Shown: positions 27,342 through 35,275 of the stretch, one piece after another
Layout: each line of letters opens with the position of its first letter
Numbering within the stretch: position 1 is the stretch's first letter
Source: Paraburkholderia tagetis
GTDB lineage: Bacteria > Pseudomonadota > Gammaproteobacteria > Burkholderiales > Burkholderiaceae
Length of the DNA stretch: 64,000 bases
NCBI RefSeq assembly: GCF_022213065.1
Contig: NZ_JAKLJA010000002.1
Location: forward strand, 372,001 to 436,000
Direction: 5' to 3'
Program-made: the position numbers and the translations under genes
Notes under the pieces: model-generated
Databases searched by the model: none
Told to the model about the DNA's origin: nothing
What the model saw: only the letters and a program-made list of their open reading frames with translations

Positions 27342-28640
27342 TCATGCGGCCACCGGCAAGTCCGCGAGCGCTCGCGGCTGCCGTACGCGCATGCGCCCGG
27401 CGCCGCGCTCCATGAGACGGCGCGTCGAAGGCCAGTTCCACATTTGCACTTCGTCGCGTATCGCCTCGCACACGTCCACGATGCGCTCGAGCTCCGACTC
27501 GCTGAGCGCCGCGTTGATCGACAGGCGCACGAGCGAGCGGTTCTGCGCCGTTGCGGGCGCACAAAACACCGACCCGAAGATGCCGCGCGCTTCGAGCGCA
27601 TCGCGCAGCGCGATGGTTTGCGGCTCCGGCCCGGCCTCGAGCGCGATGATCTGCGTTTCGCTGCCGTTGAGGTTGTACCCGAGTTCCGCGAGACGCATGC
27701 GCACATAGCGCGCGTTCGCCGCCACCCGCGTGCGGCGCCAGTCGTCGCGCTCGATCACGTCGAGCGTGGCCGCGAGCGCGGCGGTTTCGTGCGGCAGCAG
27801 CGTCGAGCTAAAGATGGCCGGCAACGCCTCGCACTTGAAGTACTCCTGAAAGCGCCGCGAGCAACTGATGATGCCCGCGCGGCCCGCGAAAGCCTTCGCG
27901 AGGCTCGCCGTGCGGAAGTGCACGCGCCCGGCGAGGCCCAGCTCCGCGACGAGCCCCGCGCCATGCTGGCCATGCGTGCCGAGCGAATGCGACTCGTCCA
28001 CCACGAACACGCAATCGTGCTCGGCGCACACGTCCGCGAAGGCCTGCAGCGGGCACACGCTGCCGTTCGTGCTGTACACCGAATCGACGATCACGATGCC
28101 CGGCCCGTAGCGCTGGATCCGTTGCTCGAGATGCTCGACGTCGTTATGGAAGAAACTGATGGCCTTCGCCCCCGCGCTGCGAATACCTTCCCACAGCGAC
28201 ATATGCGCCATCATGTCCACGTACACCGGCGTCTGCGCATTCGCGATCGACTGGATCAGCCCCGTGTTGGCCGCGAAACCCGACTGGCACAGCACGCTCG
28301 CCTCGGCGCCCATGAACTGCGCGAAACGGTCTTCGAGGTTCAGTTGCGGGCAATCGTCGCCGTGCAGGAACACACCCGACATCAGCAGGCCGTTGCCCTC
28401 GGAACGGATGCTCATGCACATTGCATCGAGAATCTCGGGATGACGGGCGATCGACAGATAGTCGTTGCTCGAAAGGTGTAAAGCGTCGGCGTCCGGCACG
28501 CGCCCCTTCATGATGTGCCCGCCCGCCCAGCTCTGCTGCACGCGTTCCGTGTAATAGCGGTTGACGCGTGCAGCGAGAAAGGCCGGCAGCGCCGCGTCGT
28601 TGTTGTGTGCATTGCGCCAATTGTTATTGCCAACTTTCAT
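27342..28640 (-). CDS. lqsA: Alpha-hydroxyketone-type autoinducer synthase (LqsA/CqsA family)
   Basis: PLP-dependent alpha-oxoamine-synthase fold enzyme that builds the carbon skeleton of CAI-1/LAI-1-type alpha-hydroxyketone signals. It has 432 residues from ATG 28640, with aaggag at good spacing. Landmarks: LHLSSNDYLSIARHPE, SGVFLHGDDCPQLNLE, VDESHSLGTHGQHGAG with the PLP-binding Asp 215, and RTASLAKAFAGRAG with Lys 249 as the internal aldimine lysine. SHSLGTHG replaces the AHG.G of 8-amino-7-oxononanoate synthases and is typical of CqsA/LqsA. There are no biotin genes nearby. It converges on the response regulator gene. Confidence 0.9.
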   Translation of the reverse strand: MKVGNNNWRNAHNNDAALPAFLAARVNRYYTERVQQSWAGGHIMKGRVPDADALHLSSNDYLSIARHPEILDAMCMSIRSEGNGLLMSGVFLHGDDCPQLNLEDRFAQFMGAEASVLCQSGFAANTGLIQSIANAQTPVYVDMMAHMSLWEGIRSAGAKAISFFHNDVEHLEQRIQRYGPGIVIVDSVYSTNGSVCPLQAFADVCAEHDCVFVVDESHSLGTHGQHGAGLVAELGLAGRVHFRTASLAKAFAGRAGIISCSRRFQEYFKCEALPAIFSSTLLPHETAALAATLDVIERDDWRRTRVAANARYVRMRLAELGYNLNGSETQIIALEAGPEPQTIALRDALEARGIFGSVFCAPATAQNRSLVRLSINAALSESELERIVDVCEAIRDEVQMWNWPSTRRLMERGAGRMRVRQPRALADLPVAA

Positions 28641-29731
28641 CTCAGGCTCCTTGTGGTTAGTGGCCGCCCTCCCAAGCTGAAAAGCAGCTTCCCCCCGAAA
28701 TCCCGCGGGACGGCTGGCCGATAATTGACCCGCGCCGAAGCACCATGCGCAAAGCGGCATGGGAACTCCAGTGATGAGTCTATGAGTGCGGTTACGAATG
28801 CGAGTGAAGCGAAACCTGACGGGCGCGCGCATGGCGCGAGGGGCAAGACGCGGCGCGCACCGGCTGCTGCTGCGTGCACATGCACACGGCGCGCCATGGT
28901 GCGGGCGGCCCGAAGGTCCGTGGGGCGGCTGGCGTCCTGCGCTGCGAACCCGCCGGCACGGCCTGGCATCGACGCGTCCCGCTTGCGCTTGCACGCGCAC
29001 GAGGGGCCGCGGATTTGAAGGCAAATGAAGACGCGTGACGCCGTGAGCGGGCGTCTCGACATCCGCACGATTCCCGCCTTGCGTGATCACCACTGGTTAC
29101 CAAGGAAGAGACGCCTGCCCGAAGAAAGCGGTGCCTGTTTCCGGCGCTGCGAAGAAGGCAACGCACAGCCGGCGGGAATGAACGTTGCGTTAAACGCCAC
29201 TCCCATCTGGGAGTGATTATCCTTTAAAAACAGAGACGTGGCTTACCCGAATTGCATCAGATGCGCTATGCATACCGAAACGACTGCCAATCCGCGACAC
29301 GCCTCAGCGAACCGTTGCTGAAACATCCAATTCGCATAGATTGGAAAAGAGACAGGATGATGAATTAAATCCAGCGCGCAAAGAGGGGAAACACCAAGAG
29401 CGCTGGGTCGCCGTCTGGTTTTAAGGGCCGGTTGGGCGACCGTATCGACTGGCATTATGTGAGCCTTTTATGACATCAACTGCGGGAATGCTAGCTGCTA
29501 GGTCATGGACGCGTTATTCGAGTGACGCCATGCGCCATGCGTCTTCGGTCGAGGCCTGGTCTGACCGGATGCATCAGGCATGGAAAATGCGCACCCGCCC
29601 GTAACTCCGACAAATAAGGGTAGGTGCTGTACGCCAGCCCGGGCGGAATCGGGGAACAGGACAAAACACGGGCGCACGGCGTAACAACCGTGCAAGGAAC
29701 GGCGGGGGCGCGCCGCACAGGTAAACGACGT
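28641..29731. other. 1.09-kb apparently non-coding region upstream of lqsA
   Basis: No convincing gene on either strand; the short open frames lack ribosome sites or recognisable features. The left third is GC-rich; the section 29190-29520 is notably more AT-rich. It contains an 18-bp palindrome at 29198-29215. It should hold the lqsA promoter near its left end and that of the receiver gene near its right end. Confidence 0.6.
29198..29215. promoter_or_regulatory. 18-bp palindrome CACTCCCA-TC-TGGGAGTG
   Basis: Perfect 8-bp arms around TC, followed by attatccttta. It could be an operator or a weak terminator; the following sequence is not a clean T-run, which favours an operator. It lies about 560 bases upstream of lqsA. 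Confidence 0.45.
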
Positions 29732-30082
29732 ATGGCTACCGTATTACTCGTCGACGACGACATCAACGCACTGAACGCGCTCAAAGAGCTAGTCGGTCAG
29801 GAAGGCTATCGGGTAAGGACCGCCGAGGACGGGACGGACGCGCTCAGAACCGCGCTCGCCGACCCGCCCGATGTCGTGATTTCCGATTGCATGATGCCGC
29901 ATATGGATGGCCTCGCGCTGATGCGGGAAATGCGCCGCAACAGCATGCTCGCGGGGGTGCCGCTGGTGCTCGTCTCCGCACTCGTCACGCCGCCCGCCGA
30001 CGCGGATCTGTTCGGCTTCCTGCGCAAGCCCTTTGCCGTCACGCAGCTACTCGACATCTTGCACCGCGTCGCCATGCCCTGA
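29732..30082 (+). CDS. Single-domain response regulator (CheY-like receiver)
   Basis: A 116-residue stand-alone receiver: acidic pocket D8-D10, acceptor D52 in ISDCMMPHMDG, Ser at the Thr/Ser switch in LVSALVT, and K99 in FLRKPF. There is no output domain. No kinase gene lies beside it other than the lqsS-type kinase 3.6 kb away, so it may act as a phosphate sink or diffusible output for that system. That partnership is inference. Confidence 0.9.
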   Translation: MATVLLVDDDINALNALKELVGQEGYRVRTAEDGTDALRTALADPPDVVISDCMMPHMDGLALMREMRRNSMLAGVPLVLVSALVTPPADADLFGFLRKPFAVTQLLDILHRVAMP

Positions 30083-30196
30083 GCGAGCGGCGCGCGTAGT
30101 CGGCACATGGGCGCCGCATGGTGCCTTTTATTACCCCCTCCCCGCGCGGCACAAGCGTTGCGCATTCACGTGACGTCCTCTACCGGGAGAAAGCAC

Positions 30197-30409
30197 ATGA
30201 ACGACTACGCAGGGCGCTCGCAAGACGAGCGCGTGGCCCGACGCAAGCGTGCGAAGCAGCCCTCTCAGGAACCGCCGGGCGGCGACATGGCGGTACCCGG
30301 CACCGAACCGGACCGCAGCCACAGCAGCGGCGAGCTCTCCGAGCAAGGCAAGGAAGTCTGGCGCAAGGGCGCCGGGATCGATGGCGGCGGCAAGTCGAAC
30401 GAGAAGTGA
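30197..30409 (+). CDS. Small hydrophilic protein of unknown function
   Basis: Seventy residues, highly charged, with no membrane segment or known domain: RVARRKRAKQPSQEPP, then GELSEQGKEVWRKGAGIDGGGKSNEK. A gggagaaag ribosome site sits at good distance before ATG 30197. The sequence looks intrinsically disordered, in the manner of small stress proteins with Gly/Lys-rich ends. It is 114 bases after the receiver gene on the same strand. Confidence 0.65.
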   Translation: MNDYAGRSQDERVARRKRAKQPSQEPPGGDMAVPGTEPDRSHSSGELSEQGKEVWRKGAGIDGGGKSNEK

Positions 30410-30518
30410 AAGCACGCGCGCGTGTTGCGGCACGCACAGTACGCTGGCTTCCGGCCAATCATTCGCAAAACGAAGTAATTTTTGCTGGACCTCGTATAGG
30501 GCGACGGCTACGCCGGCC

Positions 30519-30833
30519 TCAACGCGGGTGGGCCAGAATGCGGCTCTCCTCGTCGACTTCGAGCAAGACGGTCTCGCCTTTGCGCGCCGCGGCTTCGAAC
30601 CTTGCGATCACGACCGGCCCCGCATCGGTCTGAACGCTCGCGAGGTGCACGGCGCCCGGCTCGCGCGCCCCAACGCGGTGGCTCACGGTGGTCGCGGCGC
30701 GCACCGTGCCGCTCGACACCACCGGCTTCGTCCATTGAGCGCCGCCGCACGCGGGGCACAGGTAGCGCGCGGGAAATAGCGTGGTGCCGCACGCGGCACA
30801 GCGAAACACTTCGAGCTTCATGGTCTGTTTCAT
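30519..30833 (-). CDS. Zn-ribbon OB-fold (DUF35) protein paired with the thiolase-like protein
   Basis: Typical partner of thiolase-like or lipid-transfer-type enzymes that act on acyl-CoA. The 104 residues start with a rubredoxin-like zinc ribbon (Cys 12, 15, 26, 29) followed by a small OB-fold domain (GTVRAATTVSHR to GETVLLEVDE). The start ATG 30833 overlaps the stop of the upstream thiolase gene (taatg), so the two are translationally coupled and probably form a complex, as known for Ltp2-ChsH2 and HMG-CoA/DUF35 pairs. Confidence 0.92.
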   Translation of the reverse strand: MKQTMKLEVFRCAACGTTLFPARYLCPACGGAQWTKPVVSSGTVRAATTVSHRVGAREPGAVHLASVQTDAGPVVIARFEAAARKGETVLLEVDEESRILAHPR

Positions 30834-31993
30834 TACGAATGTCCTGCCGCTTCGAGCACCACGGCGTTCGCGCACATGCCGTAGCGGTACTCGACCATGC
30901 CATAGCCGCTCACCAGCGCGAGCCGTGCGCGCGCGACCTGGCGCTCGCCCGCCGTGCCACGCAGTTGCGTGAACGCTTCCACGAGGCCGTGCATGCCGCC
31001 CGCCGCCCCGGCCTGCCCCGCTGAAAGCTGGCCGCCCGAGGTGTTCACCGGCAGCGTGCGCGAGGCGATGCGCGCAATCAGCGCGCGCAGATCGCCGTCG
31101 GGCGCGAAACCCAGGTCCGCGAGCTGCACGAGCGCCATGACCGGATAGTCGTCGTAGACCGAGACCACGTCCATCCCGGCCGGCGTCGCCTGCGCCTCGC
31201 GCCAGAGTTCCGGGGCGAGCGCCGCCAGCGAAGTTTGCAGGCCGTCGCCCATCTGATGATCGGCGTTATAGCGGCATTGCAGCGCGCGCACGCGCACATG
31301 CCGCCCCGGCTTGACGAGATCCGCGCGCGCCACCACGACCGCATTCGCGCCGCACACCACCGGCACGCAATCGTAGCGGCCAAGCGGAGCGGCCACGACA
31401 GGCGCATCGAGATAATCGTCGAGCGTGAGCGGTGTGCGATAGACCGCGAGCGGATTAAGTGCGGCCCACGCGCGTTGCGCCACGCATAGCGCGCCATAGT
31501 CGGCGCGCGCGAGTCCGAAGCGCTCCGCGTGCTGTTGCGTGAGCATCGCGAACAACGCGTTCGGGCCGCCGCTTTCGAGCGGACGCAGCCAGGTCCGCGT
31601 GGTGAGGTTGTAGTGGTCGACCAGGCGCCTGAAATCGGCCGGCTCGAAACTGTCGCCCGACACCAGCACGATGACGTTCGCGTCGCCGCACTGGATCGCG
31701 CGAATCGCGTGTTGCAGCAGATTGATCGCGCTCGCGCCACCGTGGCAATCGTCCATGCACCAGCGCGGCGAGAGGCCGAGTCGCCATGCAAGATCGATCG
31801 CGTGATCGGGGCCCAAGGTGAACGACGCCACGCCCAGCCCGTCGATCTCGCGCGCGGCGAAGCCCGATTGCGCGAGCGCCGCCGAGAATGCCTGCGCGAG
31901 CAGATCGCCCGTCGAGAGGCCGCCCGCCTGACGGCGATAGGGCACCTCCACGCCCGCGCTCAGCAAGACGCCGTCGTATCCGCGTGATGACAT
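30833..31993 (-). CDS. Thiolase-like (SCP-x/Ltp2-type) protein
   Basis: A 386-residue thiolase-superfamily protein. Cys 83 in MDDCHGGASAIN takes the place of the nucleophile region. The conserved C-terminal GHPxGATG block reads SAGQAGAAGG at 324-333, with Gln 327 where the catalytic His normally stands. VYDDYPVMALVQLADLGF (280-297) resembles the Tyr-Asp motif of the Ltp2 retro-aldolases. With a coupled DUF35 protein, an aldolase-like or non-standard reaction is more likely than classical thiolysis. ATG 31993 follows aaggaag; 17 extra residues upstream are possible but Thr/His-rich and unconvincing. Confidence 0.85.
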   Translation of the reverse strand: MSSRGYDGVLLSAGVEVPYRRQAGGLSTGDLLAQAFSAALAQSGFAAREIDGLGVASFTLGPDHAIDLAWRLGLSPRWCMDDCHGGASAINLLQHAIRAIQCGDANVIVLVSGDSFEPADFRRLVDHYNLTTRTWLRPLESGGPNALFAMLTQQHAERFGLARADYGALCVAQRAWAALNPLAVYRTPLTLDDYLDAPVVAAPLGRYDCVPVVCGANAVVVARADLVKPGRHVRVRALQCRYNADHQMGDGLQTSLAALAPELWREAQATPAGMDVVSVYDDYPVMALVQLADLGFAPDGDLRALIARIASRTLPVNTSGGQLSAGQAGAAGGMHGLVEAFTQLRGTAGERQVARARLALVSGYGMVEYRYGMCANAVVLEAAGHS

Positions 31994-32006
31994 TGGTTCG
32001 TCTTCC

Positions 32007-33389
32007 TTATCGTGCGCTGTTGTGTGTGCTGTTACGTGTGCCATCGCGCGCGGCGCTGCGTACCGTTTCCCGCGTGCACAACAACGCGATCACCGTAATC
32101 GCCCCCATCGCCATCAGCATCAGCGCGACGGGCCACGCCGCGTGATACTTCGCGAGCAACGCGGTGGCGACGAGCGGCGAAAGCCCGCCCGCGAACACCG
32201 AGGCAATCTCATGACCCAGCGCCATGCCCGAGTAGCGCACCTCGGTGCTGAATAGCTCGCCCATCAAGCTCGGCTGCGTGCCGATCATCGCACCATGGCA
32301 CACCGCGTTGCCGAGCAGCAGCGCGAGCCAGATGAGCATGGGCGCCTTGGTGTCGAGCAGCCAGAAAAACGGAAACGCCACGACGATAAGGCCCACCGCG
32401 CCAATCAGATACACGGGCTTGCGGCCGATGCGGTCCGAGAGCCGGCCCCAGAGCAGCATCGCGCCGAGTTCCACCGTCATCGAGACCATCACGCCCGCGA
32501 GCATGACCGCGCCCGGCACGCCGATAAACTTGCCGTAGACCAGCGAGAACGCGAGGAAGATATACGAGCCGCCGTTCTCGGCCACGCGCAGCCCCATGGC
32601 GACCAGAATCGCGCGCGGATGCTTGCGGATCGCGTCGAGCACCGGCATGTGCGAGGTCTTGCCCGCTGCCTCGGACTTCGCGAATTCGGTGCTCTCAGGC
32701 AGCGTCGAGCGAATATAGACGCCCACGCCAAAGATGAGGATGGAGAGCAGGAACGGCACACGCCAGCCCCAGCTCATAAAGCTGTCGTGCGGCAGCATCT
32801 GCACGGCGAAGAACACCGCCGCCGAGAGCACGAAGCCGCCGCCCACGCCGATCTGGCTCCACGACGCGTAAAAGCCGCGCTTTTCGGGCGGTGCCGACTC
32901 GCTGATCATCAGCACGCCGCCGCCCCACTCGCCGCCCGACGCAATGCCCTGCACCACGCGCAGCAGCACGAGCAGCGCCGGCGCCCACAGGCCCACCTGG
33001 CCGTAGGTGGGCAAAAGGCCGATGAGGAAGGTTGCGCCGCCCATCAACGAGAGGGTCCAGACCAGCGCGCCCTTGCGCCCGTAGCGGTCGCCGATATGGC
33101 CGAACAGCACGCCGCCGAACGGGCGGGCCGCGAAGCCCACGGCAAAGCCCGCAAACGCCGCGAGCGTGCCGATGAGCGGATCGGTGCCGCGCGGAAAGAA
33201 CAGCTCGCCGAACACGAGCGCCGCCGCCGTGCTGTAGAGAAAGAAGTCGTACCATTCGAGCGCGTTGCCCGCGACCGACGCCATCACGATGCGGCGCAAA
33301 GCGCGCGGATCGAGTGCATGCACACTCGTGCGCGCGTCTGCATGCGACGCGTCGGGTGCACCGGCGGAACAGGTTTGGGTGTTTGCCAT
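32007..33389 (-). CDS. MFS transporter, metabolite:H+ symporter (MHS) family
   Basis: Inner-membrane proton symporter for a carboxylic acid. The 460 residues contain twelve predicted helices and MHS landmarks: NALEWYDFFLYSTAAAL near the start, ARPFGGVLFGHIGDRYGRKGAL, and LRVVQGIASGGEWGGGVLMISE. ATG 33389 has a gaggaggcagc ribosome site. It lies between the acyl-CoA ligase and the thiolase-like gene on the same strand (gap to the thiolase 13 bases), so it probably imports the substrate that the ligase activates. Confidence 0.94.
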   Translation of the reverse strand: MANTQTCSAGAPDASHADARTSVHALDPRALRRIVMASVAGNALEWYDFFLYSTAAALVFGELFFPRGTDPLIGTLAAFAGFAVGFAARPFGGVLFGHIGDRYGRKGALVWTLSLMGGATFLIGLLPTYGQVGLWAPALLVLLRVVQGIASGGEWGGGVLMISESAPPEKRGFYASWSQIGVGGGFVLSAAVFFAVQMLPHDSFMSWGWRVPFLLSILIFGVGVYIRSTLPESTEFAKSEAAGKTSHMPVLDAIRKHPRAILVAMGLRVAENGGSYIFLAFSLVYGKFIGVPGAVMLAGVMVSMTVELGAMLLWGRLSDRIGRKPVYLIGAVGLIVVAFPFFWLLDTKAPMLIWLALLLGNAVCHGAMIGTQPSLMGELFSTEVRYSGMALGHEIASVFAGGLSPLVATALLAKYHAAWPVALMLMAMGAITVIALLCTRETVRSAARDGTRNSTHNSAR

Positions 33390-33480
33390 GCTGCCTCCTC
33401 GTGCCTCTAATGGGCTCTCGTGACTTGCTGTGCCGCCGTGTCTCATGGGCGGCGATGGAAATGCTGCGCGCTCGCTGCGC

Positions 33481-35178
33481 TCAGGTCCGCCTGAGCCGGT
33501 AGCCCGACGTTTCAAGATCCCACGCGGTGGTGGTGATGCCGGTCTCGCGCAGCTTGTACTTCTGGATCTTGCCGTTTTCCGTGCGCGGCAGATCGGCCAC
33601 GAAGTCGAGATAGCGCGGCACCGCGAAATACGGCAGACGCGGCTCGCAATAGCGAATCAGGGCGAGCGCATCGAGCGCCGCGCCTTCGCGCAGCACCAGC
33701 GCGGCCATGACTTCGTCCTCCGCAAACTCCGACTTCACCGCGTACACCGCGGCCGTCTCCACCGCCGGGTGACTCAACAACACCTGCTCTACTTCGTATG
33801 ACGAAATATTTTCTCCACGGCGCCGGATGGCATCCTTGAGGCGATCGACGAAACGATAGTAGCCGCTCGCCTCGCGCACCACGCGGTCGCCCGTGTGAAA
33901 CCAGAGGTTGCGCCACGCCTCCACGGTTTTCTCGGGCATGCCGAAATACCCGTTCGCGAAGGCGAACGGTGTGTCGGCGCGCAGGATCAGCTCGCCCGCC
34001 TCGCCGTCCGGCACTTCGCGGTCGTTGTCATCCACCACGCGCGCATCGAAACCGGGCACGAGCTTGCCCATATAGCCCGCGCGCTGATCGGCGACACCAC
34101 CGCCGAGCACGAAGTTCGTCTCGGTCGAACCGTAACCGTCGAGCAGCGCGATGCCGCTGCGTTCGGTGAATTCCTGCTGGAAGTGCCCCGGCACGCCCGG
34201 CGCCAGCGCGATACGCACGCGGTGCGCCTGCTCCTGAGCGGACGCGCAGCGGCCCAGCAGAATCGGCACCATCGCGCCGAGCACGTAAGTCACGGTGGCG
34301 CGGGTTTCGATGAGCGAGGCGAAGAAACCGCTCGCCGAAAAGCGCCGGTCGGCGACCAGTTGCGCATCGGAAACTAGCGCCTGGAAGAACGCGTTAAGCG
34401 CGTTCGTATGAAAAAGCGGCAAGCACGTATAGAGCACATCGCCGGGCACCACGCCCAGATGCCCCGCCGTAAGGCGCGCCCACCAATAGAACTGCGCGTG
34501 CGGACAGATCACGCCCTTCGAGAGACCCGAGGTACCCGAGGTATAGAGAATCGCAAGCGCGTCGCCATCGCCGATGCACGGCGCGGCGAGCGGCTCGCCC
34601 AGCGGCGGCAAGGGCCATACCGCAATTTCGCGCATCGCCGGAGCGCCGGCCGCCGGCGTGCCTGCCACCGAAGCACCGGCCGCCGCAGCGCCGCTGCGGT
34701 TGTGCGTTTCGCCACCTTCGCCGCTCTCAATCAGCCAGATCGATTCAAGCGCATGCGTTTGCGCATCGATCGCGTGCACCGCGCCCACGAGATGCGTTTC
34801 GGCCACCATGAGGCGCGCGCCCGAATTGCGCAGGATATGTTCGAGTTGCATGCCGCGCGAAGCGGTGTTGATGGGCACGACCACGGCGCCCAGCCATCCG
34901 CAGCCCAGCACGATCTCCATGAACTCGCTACGATTCGTGCACAGCAGCGCGACGCGATCGCCGCGCCGGACACCGTGCGCGGCCAGCGCGCCCGCGCGCC
35001 GAGCCGCGATTTCGAGTGCCTGAGCGCCGCTCCAGCTTGCCTTGCGGTCCGAAAACAGTACAGCATCACCGTTGCGTGCCGCGCGCGCCGCCAGCAAGGC
35101 CGGCAAGGCAAGCGATTCCGCCTGCTCCATCTGCTCCGTCGCGCCGGCGAGCGCGGCGCCCGAGTTCATGCAGCCCAT
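33481..35178 (-). CDS. AMP-forming acyl-CoA/aryl-CoA ligase
   Basis: Adenylate-forming CoA ligase of 565 residues. Motifs: LYTSGTSGLSKGVICPHAQFYWW for AMP binding, LDGYGSTETNFVLGG, GDRVVREASGYYRFVDRLKDAIRRRGENIS, and PRTENGKIQKYKLRE with the C-terminal catalytic lysine. ATG 35178 has a gaggaggctgg ribosome site. An Ala/Gly-rich insert (about residues 160-185) lies before the P-loop. It is the first gene of the minus-strand cluster and is divergent from a LysR gene. It is distant from the benzoate-CoA ligase in sequence; the substrate is not known. Crotonobetaine/carnitine-CoA ligases belong to the same broad group. Confidence 0.9.
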   Translation of the reverse strand: MGCMNSGAALAGATEQMEQAESLALPALLAARAARNGDAVLFSDRKASWSGAQALEIAARRAGALAAHGVRRGDRVALLCTNRSEFMEIVLGCGWLGAVVVPINTASRGMQLEHILRNSGARLMVAETHLVGAVHAIDAQTHALESIWLIESGEGGETHNRSGAAAAGASVAGTPAAGAPAMREIAVWPLPPLGEPLAAPCIGDGDALAILYTSGTSGLSKGVICPHAQFYWWARLTAGHLGVVPGDVLYTCLPLFHTNALNAFFQALVSDAQLVADRRFSASGFFASLIETRATVTYVLGAMVPILLGRCASAQEQAHRVRIALAPGVPGHFQQEFTERSGIALLDGYGSTETNFVLGGGVADQRAGYMGKLVPGFDARVVDDNDREVPDGEAGELILRADTPFAFANGYFGMPEKTVEAWRNLWFHTGDRVVREASGYYRFVDRLKDAIRRRGENISSYEVEQVLLSHPAVETAAVYAVKSEFAEDEVMAALVLREGAALDALALIRYCEPRLPYFAVPRYLDFVADLPRTENGKIQKYKLRETGITTTAWDLETSGYRLRRT

Positions 35179-35212
35179 CAACCAGCCTCCTCGCGGTCTC
35201 ACCAAATCGATG

Positions 35213-35233
35213 AGCCCAGTCTAGGTTTGGGCT
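35213..35233. promoter_or_regulatory. Candidate LysR operator AGCCCA-N9-TGGGCT
   Basis: Perfect 6-bp inverted repeat with a 9-base spacer in the 97-base divergent gap between the CoA ligase and the LysR gene. Size and place fit a LysR recognition site. Confidence 0.45.
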
Positions 35234-35275
35234 AAGATATCTGTCAAATTCATCAATATTATCAACATCATAAAC

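Noticed and set aside
27342..28640. Assignment of the synthase as biotin BioF
   Set aside because: No biotin genes are nearby; the SHSLGTHG motif and the neighbouring LqsS/LqsR-like genes fit the autoinducer synthase family better.
29025..29216. Small plus-strand gene of 63 residues upstream of lqsA
   Set aside because: No ribosome site and no recognisable features; its end lies in the 18-bp palindrome, which is better explained as a regulatory element.
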